DNA from: Halomonas sp. S3-1-1
GTDB lineage: Bacteria > Pseudomonadota > Gammaproteobacteria > Pseudomonadales > Halomonadaceae
Assembly: GCF_023757625.1 (NCBI RefSeq)
Contig: NZ_JALGBZ010000001.1
Span: forward strand, 248,001-312,000
DNA: 64,000 nt
Reading direction: 5' to 3'
Under the pieces are notes generated by a model. That model worked only from the letters and a program-made list of their open reading frames with translations, was not told the origin of the DNA and made no database searches. Within the stretch, counting starts at the first letter, position 1, and every line of letters starts with the position of its first letter. Of this stretch, positions 1 to 8,553 are shown in pieces. The translations under genes and the position numbers were made by a program.

Positions 1-212
1 AGATCCAGGTCGGGATGGTCGGCGTCAATGTACCGATTCCCGTTCCCATGGCGTTTCATAGTTTTGGGGGCTGGAAGCGTTCGCTGTTTGGCCCCTTGCA
101 CATGCACGGTCCCGACGGCGTGCGCTTCAATACGCGTATGAAAACGATCACTCAGCGCTGGCCCGATGGTATTCGTGAAGAGTCCAACCACTTTTCGATG
201 CCCACCATGTAA
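1..212 (+). CDS. CoA-acylating methylmalonate/malonate-semialdehyde dehydrogenase, C-terminal end (partial)
   Basis: The gene enters from the left edge; about the last 70 residues are present. They contain the family's C-terminal signature (GMVGVN, then [13 protein letters not shown]) and align closely with the end of the complete mmsA at 46643-48139 in this same window. The enzyme class oxidises malonate or methylmalonate semialdehyde to acetyl- or propionyl-CoA with NAD and CoA. Because the next gene is a Gfo/Idh/MocA dehydrogenase of the inositol dehydrogenase type, this copy is probably iolA of an inositol cluster; that assignment is inference. The catalytic cysteine lies outside the window. 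A perfect hairpin follows the stop. Confidence 0.9.
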   Translation, partial: IQVGMVGVNVPIPVPMAFHSFGGWKRSLFGPLHMHGPDGVRFNTRMKTITQRWPDGIREESNHFSMPTM

Positions 213-230
213 GGCCTGGTGAAGGGCGAG

Positions 231-259
231 GCAAACGCCGGGCGCTGCCCGGCGTTTGC
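231..259 (+). terminator. Hairpin terminator after the semialdehyde dehydrogenase
   Basis: A perfect 13-bp stem (GCAAACGCCGGGC, loop GCT, then its complement) lies 19 nt after the stop. Only two T follow, so termination may be weak. It separates the dehydrogenase from the downstream oxidoreductase. Confidence 0.6.
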
Positions 260-305
260 TTATGGCATGCCTTGTTTCAAGGCTTCGTTGACAGGAATCA
301 TTACA

Positions 306-1427
306 ATGAAAACGCTTACGATTGGTTTGATTGGAACGGGGTTCATGGGTAAAGCGCATTCCATTGCGTTCAATGCAGCCCCCAGCGTTTTTGATCTTCC
401 GGCACAACCTGTGTGTGAGCTGCTGGCGGATGTAAACCTCGAGGTGGCAAAAAGCCGAGCGAAGGCCTGGGGGTTTACTCGTGCCACGGACGACTGGCGC
501 GCCCTGGTGTCAGACAGTGAGTTAGATGTGGTGGATATTTGCGCGCCCAACTTTCTGCACAAGGAGATGGCGCTAGCCGCCATTGCAGCGGGTAAGCATG
601 TGTATGCTGAAAAGCCGTTGGCGCTCAGCACCGCCGACGCGCAAGAGATGGCCACGGCTGCCCAGCAGGCCGGGGTAAAAACGCTGGTCGGCTTCAACTA
701 CATTCGTAACTCCGCCACACAGCTAGCGCGTGACATGGTGGCCAGTGGCGAGATTGGCGAGTTGATCCATTTTCGCGGACGGCACAATGAAGATTACCTG
801 CTTGATCCCCAAAAACCTCACGATTGGCATACAAAGCGGGCCACGGCAGGTGCTGGTGCTTTAGGGGATGTGGGGTCGCACATTCTCAATATGGCCGAAT
901 TCTTGACCGGGCAGCGCATTACCTCGGTGTGCGGTCAGCTGCAGACGGTGATTGCCACGCGGGCCACGGCGGATGGTAGCGGCAGGGCAGCGGTAGAAAA
1001 CGATGACCAGGCCCAGGCAATGCTGCGCTTTGGCAATGGTTTGATCGGCAATATCGAGACATCGCGCGTGGCGGCGGGTAGAAAGATGGGGCTGGCTTAT
1101 ACGCTAACGGGGACTAAAGGCGCGATCATCTTCGACCAGGAGCGCATGAGCGAGCTGCAGCTATATCGCCACGAAGCCGATAGCGGCCGGCGTGGGTTTA
1201 CGACGCTGCTAACCGGCCCCGAACACCCTGACTATGCGGCCTTCAGCCCCGCTCCTGGCCATGGCCTGGGTTATAACGATCAAAAGATCATCGAAGTGCG
1301 CGATCTGGTAGAGGGAATTATTAACCATCGTCCGCTGTATCCTGACTTTCAAGAGGCCGTGCGTGTTAATCGATTGATTGATGCCATCGAGGCTTCGCAC
1401 AGAGCGGGGCAGTGGGTTGAGGTCTAA
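306..1427 (+). CDS. Gfo/Idh/MocA family NAD(P)-dependent oxidoreductase
   Basis: 373 aa, normal length for the family. The N-terminus holds the dinucleotide-binding motif GLIGTGFMG (about residues 6-14), and EKPLA, the signature with the catalytic lysine, lies near residue 103. The C-terminal half is the GFO/IDH/MocA alpha/beta domain with GDVGSH. Members oxidise or reduce sugars, inositols and their derivatives. The ATG at 306 was chosen because the NAD motif follows at once and AGGAA lies upstream; an upstream in-frame ATG at 219 would run through the terminator hairpin. Its place after a probable iolA suggests an inositol-type substrate, which is inference. Confidence 0.88.
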   Translation: MKTLTIGLIGTGFMGKAHSIAFNAAPSVFDLPAQPVCELLADVNLEVAKSRAKAWGFTRATDDWRALVSDSELDVVDICAPNFLHKEMALAAIAAGKHVYAEKPLALSTADAQEMATAAQQAGVKTLVGFNYIRNSATQLARDMVASGEIGELIHFRGRHNEDYLLDPQKPHDWHTKRATAGAGALGDVGSHILNMAEFLTGQRITSVCGQLQTVIATRATADGSGRAAVENDDQAQAMLRFGNGLIGNIETSRVAAGRKMGLAYTLTGTKGAIIFDQERMSELQLYRHEADSGRRGFTTLLTGPEHPDYAAFSPAPGHGLGYNDQKIIEVRDLVEGIINHRPLYPDFQEAVRVNRLIDAIEASHRAGQWVEV

Positions 1428-1507
1428 TGATGGGTGAATGCTTGCCCAAGAGCGCGTAGAATCGCGGGCCTTTAAGCGCTATCTCTACGCCAACCAGGGT
1501 CCTCATC

Positions 1508-3100
1508 TTGATCGCCACCGCCAATATCACCATGCAGTTTGGGGCCAAGCCCCTGTTCGAGAACGTCTCGGTCAAATTCAACAACGGCAACCGCTACGGC
1601 TTGATCGGCGCTAACGGCTGCGGCAAGTCGACCTTCATGAAGATTCTTGGCGGTGAGCTGGAGCCCTCGGCCGGCCAGGTGATGCTCGATAGCAGCACCC
1701 GGCTAGGTAAGCTGCGCCAGGACCAGTTCGCGTTTGAAAATGAGCGCGTGATCGACACCGTCGTCATGGGCAACGCCGAGCTTTGGAAAGTCGCCGCCGA
1801 GCGTGAGCGCATCTACTCGATGGCCGAGATGAGCGAAGAGGACGGCATGGCCGTAGCGGATCTCGAGGTGCGCTTCGCCGAGCTCGACGGCTACACCGCC
1901 GAAGCGCGCGCCGGCGAGCTGCTGCTGGGCCTGGGGATTCCGCTGGAGCAGCATTTTGGCCCGATGAGTGAGGTCGCGCCGGGCTGGAAACTGCGCGTGC
2001 TGCTCGCCCAGGCGCTGTTTTCCGACCCGGACGTGCTCTTGCTCGACGAGCCGACCAACCACCTGGACATCAACACCATTCGCTGGCTCGAGGACATTCT
2101 GAAAGCGCGCAGCAGCACCATGGTGATCATCTCTCACGACCGCCACTTTTTGAACAGCGTCTGCACCCACATGGCGGATCTGGACTACGGCGAGATCACG
2201 CTGTTCCCGGGTAACTACGACGACTACATGACCGCCGCCACCGCGGCGCGTGAGCGCCAGCACGCGGACAACGCCAAGAAGAAGGCGCAGATCGCCGAGC
2301 TTCAGCAGTTCGTCAGCCGCTTCTCCGCGAACGCCTCCAAGGCGAAGCAGGCGACGTCCCGTGCGCGCCAGATCGACAAGATCAAGCTCGAGGATATCAA
2401 GCCCTCGAGCCGGGTCAGCCCGTTCATCCGCTTCGATCAGAACAAGAAGATTCACCGTAATGCGCTTGCCGTCGAGGCGATCACCAAGGGCTATGAAGGC
2501 AACAAGCCGCTGTTCGAGCGCTTCTCGATGGGTGTGGAGGCCGGTGAGCGGATCGCGATCATCGGCCCCAACGGCATCGGCAAAACGACGCTGTTGAGGA
2601 CGCTGGCCGGCGATTTCGCGCCAGACAGCGGCGAAGTGAAGTGGACCGATGCCGCCGAGCTTGGCGTGTTCGCTCAGGATCATGCGGCGGACTTCGCCGA
2701 AGATGCCACGCTGTTCGAATGGATGGGGCAGTGGACGCAAGGCGGGGAGCAGGTCGTACGCGGCGCGCTCGGGCGGATGCTGTTTTCAAGCGATGATATC
2801 AATAAATCGGTGAAGGTGATCTCCGGTGGCGAGCAGGGCCGGATGCTGTTTGGTAAGTTAACGCTAACCAACCCCAACGTGCTGCTGATGGACGAGCCCA
2901 CCAACCACCTCGATATGGAATCGATCGAGGCGCTCAACCTGGCGCTCGAGAACTACCCGGGCACGCTCGTATTCGTCAGCCACGACCGCGAGTTCGTCTC
3001 AAGCCTTGCCACCCGTATCATCGACATGCAGCCGGACGGCATCGTCGATTTCAGCGGCAGCTACGACGACTACCTGCGAAGCCAAGGCCTGGTGGCTTAA
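1508..3100 (+). CDS. ybiT: ABC-F family ATPase YbiT
   Basis: 530 aa with two ABC ATPase domains and no membrane segments. Walker A motifs are GANGCGKST (34-42) and, in the second domain, GPNGIGKTT; both domains have [22 protein letters not shown]alker B motifs, and the second carries the SGGEQGRM signature. The sequence follows E. coli YbiT closely along its length (for example [15 protein letters not shown] and the linker [19 protein letters not shown]). ABC-F proteins bind the ribosomal E site and modulate translation. Translation starts with TTG at 1508, the only start that gives the conserved N-terminus. It is a stand-alone gene. Confidence 0.95.
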   Translation: MIATANITMQFGAKPLFENVSVKFNNGNRYGLIGANGCGKSTFMKILGGELEPSAGQVMLDSSTRLGKLRQDQFAFENERVIDTVVMGNAELWKVAAERERIYSMAEMSEEDGMAVADLEVRFAELDGYTAEARAGELLLGLGIPLEQHFGPMSEVAPGWKLRVLLAQALFSDPDVLLLDEPTNHLDINTIRWLEDILKARSSTMVIISHDRHFLNSVCTHMADLDYGEITLFPGNYDDYMTAATAARERQHADNAKKKAQIAELQQFVSRFSANASKAKQATSRARQIDKIKLEDIKPSSRVSPFIRFDQNKKIHRNALAVEAITKGYEGNKPLFERFSMGVEAGERIAIIGPNGIGKTTLLRTLAGDFAPDSGEVKWTDAAELGVFAQDHAADFAEDATLFEWMGQWTQGGEQVVRGALGRMLFSSDDINKSVKVISGGEQGRMLFGKLTLTNPNVLLMDEPTNHLDMESIEALNLALENYPGTLVFVSHDREFVSSLATRIIDMQPDGIVDFSGSYDDYLRSQGLVA

Positions 3101-3128
3101 CGATCGACCGGTGTGGTAATTGGGCGGT

Positions 3129-3716
3129 TCAGCCGAGAATGGTCTGGTAGGTGACCTCGGACACCGGGTTCTGCTCGCTATCGAGAATCTGGCCGCGGAA
3201 GGTGTCGTTCATCTCCTTGGCCAGCGCCACGTAGACGTGCATCTGCTGGTTGCGGCGCCGATGCAGCGGCGGCTTGACCAGCAGGCTTACGCCGCGCACG
3301 GTACCGTTGCTTTCACCGCTGAGCAGGTCCGCCATTTCCCCCGGCGGGTAGGCGTTGGCAATGACGATCGGGTTGGAGCGTTTGTGCCCGTCGATCAAAA
3401 ACACCTTTTTTAGACTATCGAAGCGTGCGTTCTTGCCCCGTAACCACTCGGTGAGGCGCTCGTCGGTGGTGGCATCCGGGTGGGCGAAGATCACGAATAG
3501 CGAGTGCTGGCGGGTGCGCGGGGTGGCGGCTTTGGGTACGCTCGGCATTGTTTCCGAAATCTCGGATGATCGCGCGGGCTTGGGGGGCGGCGCTACGCGG
3601 CGCGCCTTGAAGGGGCGCTTCGTTGAGTTCTTTAGATACCAGAAGATCGCAATTGCCAGCACGCCCAGCAGCAGCGAAAAACCCGCCAATAAAAAGGGAA
3701 GGGAACTACTGTCCAT
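3129..3716 (-). CDS. Membrane-anchored ZipA-like protein
   Basis: 195 aa. Residues about 6-28 form one N-terminal transmembrane segment, followed by a basic and proline-rich linker (about 30-70) and a C-terminal globular domain (about 70-195). The architecture and several positions of the C-domain resemble the FtsZ-binding domain of ZipA: a first strand (SLFVIFAHPDA), a central IANAYPPGEM matching the ZipA 'A-NMV-PG-F' segment, and the GVSLLVKPP and GQILDSEQNPV segments matching ZipA's GVTIF-QVP and GVVLDD. The protein is shorter than true ZipA (about 300 or more residues) because the linker is short. Calling it a ZipA paralogue rests on motif reading only; otherwise it is a hypothetical membrane protein. 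Confidence 0.6.
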   Translation of the reverse strand: MDSSSLPFLLAGFSLLLGVLAIAIFWYLKNSTKRPFKARRVAPPPKPARSSEISETMPSVPKAATPRTRQHSLFVIFAHPDATTDERLTEWLRGKNARFDSLKKVFLIDGHKRSNPIVIANAYPPGEMADLLSGESNGTVRGVSLLVKPPLHRRRNQQMHVYVALAKEMNDTFRGQILDSEQNPVSEVTYQTILG

Positions 3717-3840
3717 TTTGTCACCCCGAGCCTGATCAGAACATTAGGGACGTCGTCACCCGATCCGTGTCGGGACGTCTTACCCAATAGTACCGATAAA
3801 GTAGGTGAAAATGACCGTTTTGACATGTGCTAGCGTACAA

Positions 3841-3867
3841 AAAAAGCACCACGAGCGTGGTGCTTTT
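3841..3867. terminator. Bidirectional terminator
   Basis: AAAAAGCACCAC, loop GAGC, GTGGTGCTTTT: a 9-bp perfect GC-containing stem with an A run on one side and a T run on the other. It lies between the ends/starts of the leftward genes and can stop transcription of the Old Yellow Enzyme gene. Confidence 0.8.
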
Positions 3868-3918
3868 GATCAATCAAACGTGGATTAAAAAGGTTAATAA
3901 CCTGTTTTAAAACAGCGC

Positions 3919-5037
3919 TTATTGCTGGTGGTCGTAACCGTTGTCCAAAAACGGATAGTCGGTATAGCCTTTTTCATCGCCGCCGTAGAAAGTGTCGTGA
4001 TCCGGCTCGTTGAGCGCGGCGTTCTGACGGAAGCGCTCAACCAGATCCGGGTTGGCGATATAGGGGCGGCCGTACGCGATGAAGTCGCTGTTACCGCTTT
4101 TAACCATCGCCTCGCCTTTCTCGGCGTCGTAGTGGCCGCAGTAGATGATGCTGCCGTTGAAGCGCTCGCGCATCCGCTCGCGGAAACCGTCCGGGAAGGT
4201 GTTGTCGCCGCCGGCCCAGTTCGGCTCGTTGAGGTGGATATAGGCGATCTCGCGCTTGGCAAGCTCGTCGGCGAGATACAGCGCCATCTCTTCGGGCTCA
4301 TCATCGGTCAAGCCGAAAATCTCGATGAAGGGCGTCAGGCGAATGCCCACACGGTCGGCGCCGTACACCTCGATCACCGCATCAACCACTTCGAGCGGGA
4401 AGCGCGCGCGGTTCTCGATCGAGCCGCCGTAGCGATCAGAACGCTTATTGGTGCCGGTGGCCAAAAACTGGTTGAGCAGGTAGGCGTTGGCCGCGTGGAC
4501 TTCCACCATATCGAAACCAGCGTTTTTGGCGCGCTGGGCTGCCTGGCGGTAATCCTCGACGATGCCCGGGATCTCGTCGGTTTCCAGCGCCCGCGGCGTG
4601 CTGGCCGGGTGCTGACCGGCGCTACCGTCTTCGAATTCGACAAAGGCCTGGGCGCCTTCACCCTTGAGGGCGCTCGGGGCGACCGGCTTCTGGCCGTCCG
4701 GCTGAACCATTTCGTGGGAAACGCGCCCAACGTGCCAGAGCTGCAGCGCGATGCGCCCGCCCTTGGCATGCACGGCGTCGACCACGCCTTTCCAGCCGGC
4801 CTGCTGCTCGTCGGTCCAGATGCCCGGGGTATAAACGTAGCCGCGAGCGGTCGGCGAGATGTTGGTCGCCTCTGAGATGATCAGCCCGGCACCGGCGCGC
4901 TGGCCATAGTAGGCGCGCTGCAATTCGCCGGGCACGCTGTCCGGGGTGCGTGCGCGGGTCAGCGGCGCCATGATCACGCGGTTGGGAAGCGTCAGGCTGC
5001 CAAGCTGGGTCGGGGCGAGAAGCGTTTCGAACGCCAT
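3919..5037 (-). CDS. Old Yellow Enzyme family alkene reductase (NemA type)
   Basis: 372 aa, typical of the family. It is an FMN-containing, NADPH-dependent reductase of activated alkenes, nitro compounds and N-ethylmaleimide. Visible features: LPNRVIMAPLTRAR near the N-terminus, QLWHVGR, the substrate-binding HAANAYLLNQFL (the H..N form typical of NemA and plant OPRs), RSDRYGGSIENRARFPLE, and the C-terminal phosphate-binding FIAYGRPYIANPDL. The ATG at 5037 is preferred over a TTG two codons upstream because AAGGAG lies 7 nt before it. An imperfect palindrome upstream may be a TetR/NemR-type operator, but no regulator gene is adjacent. Confidence 0.93.
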   Translation of the reverse strand: MAFETLLAPTQLGSLTLPNRVIMAPLTRARTPDSVPGELQRAYYGQRAGAGLIISEATNISPTARGYVYTPGIWTDEQQAGWKGVVDAVHAKGGRIALQLWHVGRVSHEMVQPDGQKPVAPSALKGEGAQAFVEFEDGSAGQHPASTPRALETDEIPGIVEDYRQAAQRAKNAGFDMVEVHAANAYLLNQFLATGTNKRSDRYGGSIENRARFPLEVVDAVIEVYGADRVGIRLTPFIEIFGLTDDEPEEMALYLADELAKREIAYIHLNEPNWAGGDNTFPDGFRERMRERFNGSIIYCGHYDAEKGEAMVKSGNSDFIAYGRPYIANPDLVERFRQNAALNEPDHDTFYGGDEKGYTDYPFLDNGYDHQQ

Positions 5038-5081
5038 GAGCAAACTCCTTCTTGCGGATAAATAAGTCAGACCACCAACAA

Positions 5082-5096
5082 TAGACCAGTTTACTA
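5082..5096. promoter_or_regulatory. Imperfect palindrome upstream of the Old Yellow Enzyme gene
   Basis: TAGACCAGTTTACTA has outer arms TAG/CTA and a TAGACC half resembling the half-sites bound by NemR-type TetR repressors. It lies about 45-60 bp upstream of the start. Only the left half fits well, so this is a candidate operator only. Confidence 0.3.
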
Positions 5097-5137
5097 TTAT
5101 TCGCCAGCGGACCGAGAAATCGGCCCGCCGACATCAC

Positions 5138-6523
5138 TCAATAGCCTACAACGTGGCCCAGCACCAACCCCGCGAAGCTTAAAAGATAGACCATCGCCAT
5201 GAAGGGGAGGATGGCCTTGAGCCACTGCTCGTAGCTAACACGCCCCAGCGCGATCATCGCCAGCATTCCGCCGGAGGTGGGAATGATTAGGTTGGTCAGC
5301 CCGTCGCCGACCTGAAAGGCGGTGATCATGAGCTGGCGGCTGATGCCGACCAGATCCGCCAGCGGAATCAGAATCGGCATGGTCACCAGCGCCTGGCCGG
5401 AGCCCGAGGGCACGAACAGGTTGATCACGCCCTGGAGGACGCTTGCAAGGATGGCCGTGAGTGCGGCGGGTACGCCGCTCAAAAGCCCGCTCAGCCCATA
5501 GACGATGGTGTCGATGATCGACGCCTCGTTGAGGATGACCTGAATCGACGCCGCGAGGCCAATGACCATCGCCCCAGCGGTGACGCTCGAGGCGCCTTCG
5601 ATCAAGCGCGCAACGATGCCGTTGGGCGAGAGCCCGTTCAGCGCACCGATCACGATCGCCATTAACAAAAACATGGCGGCGATTTCATTGATGTACCAGC
5701 CGCGGGTGAACACGCCGTAAAGCATGACCGCAAGCCCGCCGACGAAAGCCGCAAGCGTCGCCAGGTTACGCTGGCTCAGCGTGTACTCGTTCAAGGGGCG
5801 GCTCATGCCCGCGGCGTCCGGCGACTCCTTGAACGGCATGGGCACCACGCGTTTGCAGATGTAGAGTGCCAATAGGCTGAGCGAGCACAGCAGCAAAAGC
5901 GTGCGAAGCCAGGCGCCGGAAAAGGTGGGAAGCTCGGCGATGCCCTGAGCCACGCCCACGGTATAGGGGTTGATCGGTGACAGCGCAAACCCTACGCCGA
6001 TACCGCCTACCGCCATGGTGGTGCCGACCAGGCTCGAACAGCCGATGGCGCTGGCGATCAGCACTGCAATCGGCACCAGGGCAATATTGTTTTCATAGCC
6101 CACGGCGACGCCGAAAAAGCCGTAGATGAAGGTGCCCACGGTAATGATCAGGTTGCGCCGTTGAACGCCGACCTTGTTCACCGCCACGCCGATAGCGTTT
6201 TCCAGCGCCCCGGTCTTTTGCAGGATATGAAAGAGCCCGCCGGCGATGAACACGATGAACAGGTACTGCGAGGCGTTGATCAGCCCTTGAGGAATCGCCA
6301 CGAAGATATCGAAAGGGGCGATCGCGGCGACATCCTCCAAATAGCGAAACGATTCCGGCACCACCAGGGTACGCCCGGCCTCGGTTACGCGTTCGAACTC
6401 CCCGGCGGGAATGATGAAGGTCAGCAGGTAGGTCGCGACCAGAATCATGAAGATCAGGACCATGGGATCCGGCACCGTGCGGTACCAGCGGGTTGGCGTA
6501 TCAGGAGTGGGAGCGGGCGTCAT
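5138..6523 (-). CDS. YfcC family membrane carrier (DcuC superfamily)
   Basis: 461 aa integral membrane protein with about 11-12 hydrophobic segments. The N-terminus DPMVLIFMILVATYLLTFIIPAGEFE and the re-entrant regions GYENNIALVPI and VPSGSGQALVTMPI are characteristic of the YfcC family of putative anaerobic C4-dicarboxylate/basic amino-acid carriers. The substrate cannot be read from sequence. The start ATG follows AAGG. It lies upstream of the Old Yellow Enzyme gene on the same strand with a gap of about 100 bp, so it is probably a separate transcription unit. Confidence 0.85.
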   Translation of the reverse strand: MTPAPTPDTPTRWYRTVPDPMVLIFMILVATYLLTFIIPAGEFERVTEAGRTLVVPESFRYLEDVAAIAPFDIFVAIPQGLINASQYLFIVFIAGGLFHILQKTGALENAIGVAVNKVGVQRRNLIITVGTFIYGFFGVAVGYENNIALVPIAVLIASAIGCSSLVGTTMAVGGIGVGFALSPINPYTVGVAQGIAELPTFSGAWLRTLLLLCSLSLLALYICKRVVPMPFKESPDAAGMSRPLNEYTLSQRNLATLAAFVGGLAVMLYGVFTRGWYINEIAAMFLLMAIVIGALNGLSPNGIVARLIEGASSVTAGAMVIGLAASIQVILNEASIIDTIVYGLSGLLSGVPAALTAILASVLQGVINLFVPSGSGQALVTMPILIPLADLVGISRQLMITAFQVGDGLTNLIIPTSGGMLAMIALGRVSYEQWLKAILPFMAMVYLLSFAGLVLGHVVGY

Positions 6524-6616
6524 GAGGGGCCTTTTCGCGGGTGTCGTGTAAGGCGGCCGATCGACTCGGGCGCCGGGCGAAGAAGGCGTATCTTACCAGT
6601 GGCCGCTAGCGTGGAA

Positions 6617-7003
6617 TCAAGACGACCAGAACCAGCGCTTTTTAGGCGCCGGCGCCGCCGCGCTCAAAAGCGCCGCGTTAAGGGTGAGGACGATGGCGCC
6701 GAGCTGGCGATGACAAAACGCGCTGCTCAAGACGCCGGGGCACTGTTTGAGCAGCAGCTCGCACTGGTTGGAGGCAAGGCAGAGTTTCGCGTGAGCATCA
6801 AAAGGCAAAACGGAGGTGGCCTCTTCGCTCACGCGGGCAAGCTCACCGGCGAGCATCGAAAGCGTGCCGGTATCGAGCCAGCAGGGCAGCGGGTCCTCCA
6901 GGCGCGGGGCGATCGAGTGCTGCATCGCTTCAAAAGAAGTGCGCAGAAACAAAACGCTCTGGCGAAGCTGGCGCTGATCCTTGGGTACACTCCACCGTTT
7001 CAT
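6617..7003 (-). CDS. Hypothetical protein with a possible Fur-controlled promoter
   Basis: 128 aa, predicted mostly alpha-helical, with no signal peptide and four cysteines (CW, CL, NQC, CPG) plus a CH pair. No family is recognised. The start ATG is preceded by TAGGAG at 7 nt. About 30 bp upstream is an AT-rich palindrome that matches the Fur consensus at 12 of 19 positions. An overlapping open frame on the plus strand (6161-7036) was judged to be a shadow because it also overlaps the YfcC gene and has no plausible start signal. Confidence 0.6.
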   Translation of the reverse strand: MKRWSVPKDQRQLRQSVLFLRTSFEAMQHSIAPRLEDPLPCWLDTGTLSMLAGELARVSEEATSVLPFDAHAKLCLASNQCELLLKQCPGVLSSAFCHRQLGAIVLTLNAALLSAAAPAPKKRWFWSS

Positions 7004-7034
7004 GCGGGATCTCCTAAGAGAGGTTTGTTTAATT

Positions 7035-7053
7035 AAAAATGTTTCTCATTTGT
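7035..7053 (-). promoter_or_regulatory. Candidate Fur box
   Basis: Read on the minus strand the 19-mer is ACAAATGAGAAACATTTTT, with core palindrome AAATG-AGAAA-CATTT. It matches GATAATGATAATCATTATC at 12 of 19 positions by eye. It lies 30-50 bp upstream of the gene at 6617-7003, where a promoter is expected. Confidence 0.4.
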
Positions 7054-7121
7054 ATTTGTTCGCGAAGATAGCGTGCACCCGCCGCCGTGTCAATCACGGG
7101 GCGGGCGCGTCATGCGCCGCT

Positions 7122-7862
7122 TCAAGCCGTCAGCAGATAGATGCCCTGAATTAAATAGAACGCGCCGATGGCGGTCACGATCCAGCGCGTCCAGGCGCGG
7201 AAGTTGGCGTCAGTCAAGCGGTGCAGAATGCGTGTGCCGGTTTGGGTGCCTAAAAGCGCAAAGGGGGCGGCCAGCGCCACCATGGCCCAGTCGCCGGCGC
7301 CGAGGGCGAGCGCCGAGCCGAGGTAAAACAGAATCTTGATGCTGTGCGCGACGACCTGAATCATCGCCTTGGTGGCGACCACCTGGCGGCGGTCCATGTT
7401 CGAGCGCACGAAGAAAATGTCGATCAAGGGCCCGGAAACGCCGGCGGCGATGGTGAGCCCGCCGGAGGCCAGCCCGCACGCGAGCGCGTGGCTTGCGCGG
7501 TTGGCGTTGAGCGCGAACCAGCGCTTGGGTAGCCAGACCAGAACCGGTAAAAGCCCGATTAAAATCGACACCGTGGCGGCGTCGGGGCTGTAGTCGAATA
7601 AAAGCAGCAGCCCCGCCGCGCCGGCCACGCCGCCGGCCATCAGCGCCACTACTCGCCAGCTAATGAAGCGCCGGGAAAGCCACGCGCGCGAGGCGTTGGC
7701 GGTGAGCTGAATCACCCCGTGCACCGCCATGGCGGAGGCCGCGGGAAAGATCAGTAGCAAAAACCAGAGCAGTACCAGCCCGCCGGCCATGCCGAAGATG
7801 CCGGACAGCAGCGAGGTAAAAAAGACCACGCCGACGAAGAGGGCGCCGATCAAAACGGCCAT
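7122..7862 (-). CDS. TauE/SafE (TSUP) family membrane permease
   Basis: 246 aa with about eight hydrophobic segments. The N-terminal GIFGMAGGLVLLWFLL and the mid-protein repeat GLTIAAGVSGPLIDIFF are the two family repeats, typical of sulfite/sulfoacetate exporters and related anion carriers. The substrate is not predictable. It lies 9 nt after the lipoprotein gene at 7872-8528 on the same strand and is probably cotranscribed with it. Confidence 0.87.
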   Translation of the reverse strand: MAVLIGALFVGVVFFTSLLSGIFGMAGGLVLLWFLLLIFPAASAMAVHGVIQLTANASRAWLSRRFISWRVVALMAGGVAGAAGLLLLFDYSPDAATVSILIGLLPVLVWLPKRWFALNANRASHALACGLASGGLTIAAGVSGPLIDIFFVRSNMDRRQVVATKAMIQVVAHSIKILFYLGSALALGAGDWAMVALAAPFALLGTQTGTRILHRLTDANFRAWTRWIVTAIGAFYLIQGIYLLTA

Positions 7863-7871
7863 GCAGACTCC

Positions 7872-8528
7872 TTAGCGGCAAAAAGGCCATACCTGGTAGA
7901 ACTTGCGGCACTGAAACTCCGCCTCGCAGGCGTTGAGCTGGGATTGATAGCGCCCCGCGCGGCTCGCGACCTGGCGCCCGGCGCGCAGCACGTGGGGTTT
8001 GTTGCGATAGGTGCCGCGCTGATAGCCGCCGGCGCCTTCGTGGTAGGCGTAGTAAAGATGCTCCGGGTTTTGCAGCGAGATGCCGGTCTGCGCGCGAGTG
8101 CGCGCGTTGTACCAGCCGATGAAATCGGTGGCATGCTTCATGTGGGTACGCCGGGCAAAGAGGCTGCCCGCCTGATCGCGGTACTCGCCCCACACCGGGT
8201 CCTGGGCCTGGGCGTAGCCTTTGGCCGACGAGGGTCGGGGGCCGGGAATGAAGCCGAGATAGTACTTGCGGTCCGGGCGCACGTGGCTTCGAAACGAGGA
8301 CTCCTGCTGAATGAAGGACATTTGCGTGGCGATTGGCGTGCCCCACTGATTTTCCGAGTCGCGGGCGTAGTCGTACCAGCTTGGCTGCTCGCGGAAAATC
8401 TCGCATACGTTGCTTTGATCCTGCGGGGGGCTTGGGGCGAACGCCGCACAGCCTGACAGCGTAAGCAGCGCACACAGCGCCCAAAGGTGGCGTGCGTAAG
8501 CAGCGGTCGATCCGCGTAAATGACGCAT
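7872..8528 (-). CDS. Lipoprotein with transglycosylase SLT-like domain
   Basis: 218 aa. A signal peptide ends with the lipobox LSGC (Cys about 27), so the mature protein is lipid-anchored, presumably in the outer membrane. The domain begins with IATQMSFIQQESSFRS, where the E of QQES is at the position of the catalytic glutamate of SLT lytic transglycosylases, and continues with SSAKGYAQAQDPVW and a C-terminal YYAYHEGAGGY segment. The role is cleavage of the peptidoglycan glycan strand. The start ATG follows CAGGAG. The gene is well preserved in Halomonas-type genomes to my recollection, but its precise partner is not known. Confidence 0.82.
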   Translation of the reverse strand: MRHLRGSTAAYARHLWALCALLTLSGCAAFAPSPPQDQSNVCEIFREQPSWYDYARDSENQWGTPIATQMSFIQQESSFRSHVRPDRKYYLGFIPGPRPSSAKGYAQAQDPVWGEYRDQAGSLFARRTHMKHATDFIGWYNARTRAQTGISLQNPEHLYYAYHEGAGGYQRGTYRNKPHVLRAGRQVASRAGRYQSQLNACEAEFQCRKFYQVWPFCR

Positions 8529-8553
8529 GGCGTCTCCTGTTCGATCCCTGGTG

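Noticed and set aside
1703..2740. Long minus-strand open frame (345 codons) inside ybiT
   Set aside because: Shadow of a high-GC gene; no known motif, and ybiT is fully conserved here.
3922..4875. Long plus-strand open frame (317 codons) over the Old Yellow Enzyme gene
   Set aside because: Antiparallel shadow; the minus-strand protein has all catalytic motifs and a good ribosome site.
6161..7036. Plus-strand open frame of 291 codons covering the start of the YfcC gene and a hypothetical gene
   Set aside because: It overlaps two minus-strand genes, one with clear transporter motifs, and has no ribosome site or family match.
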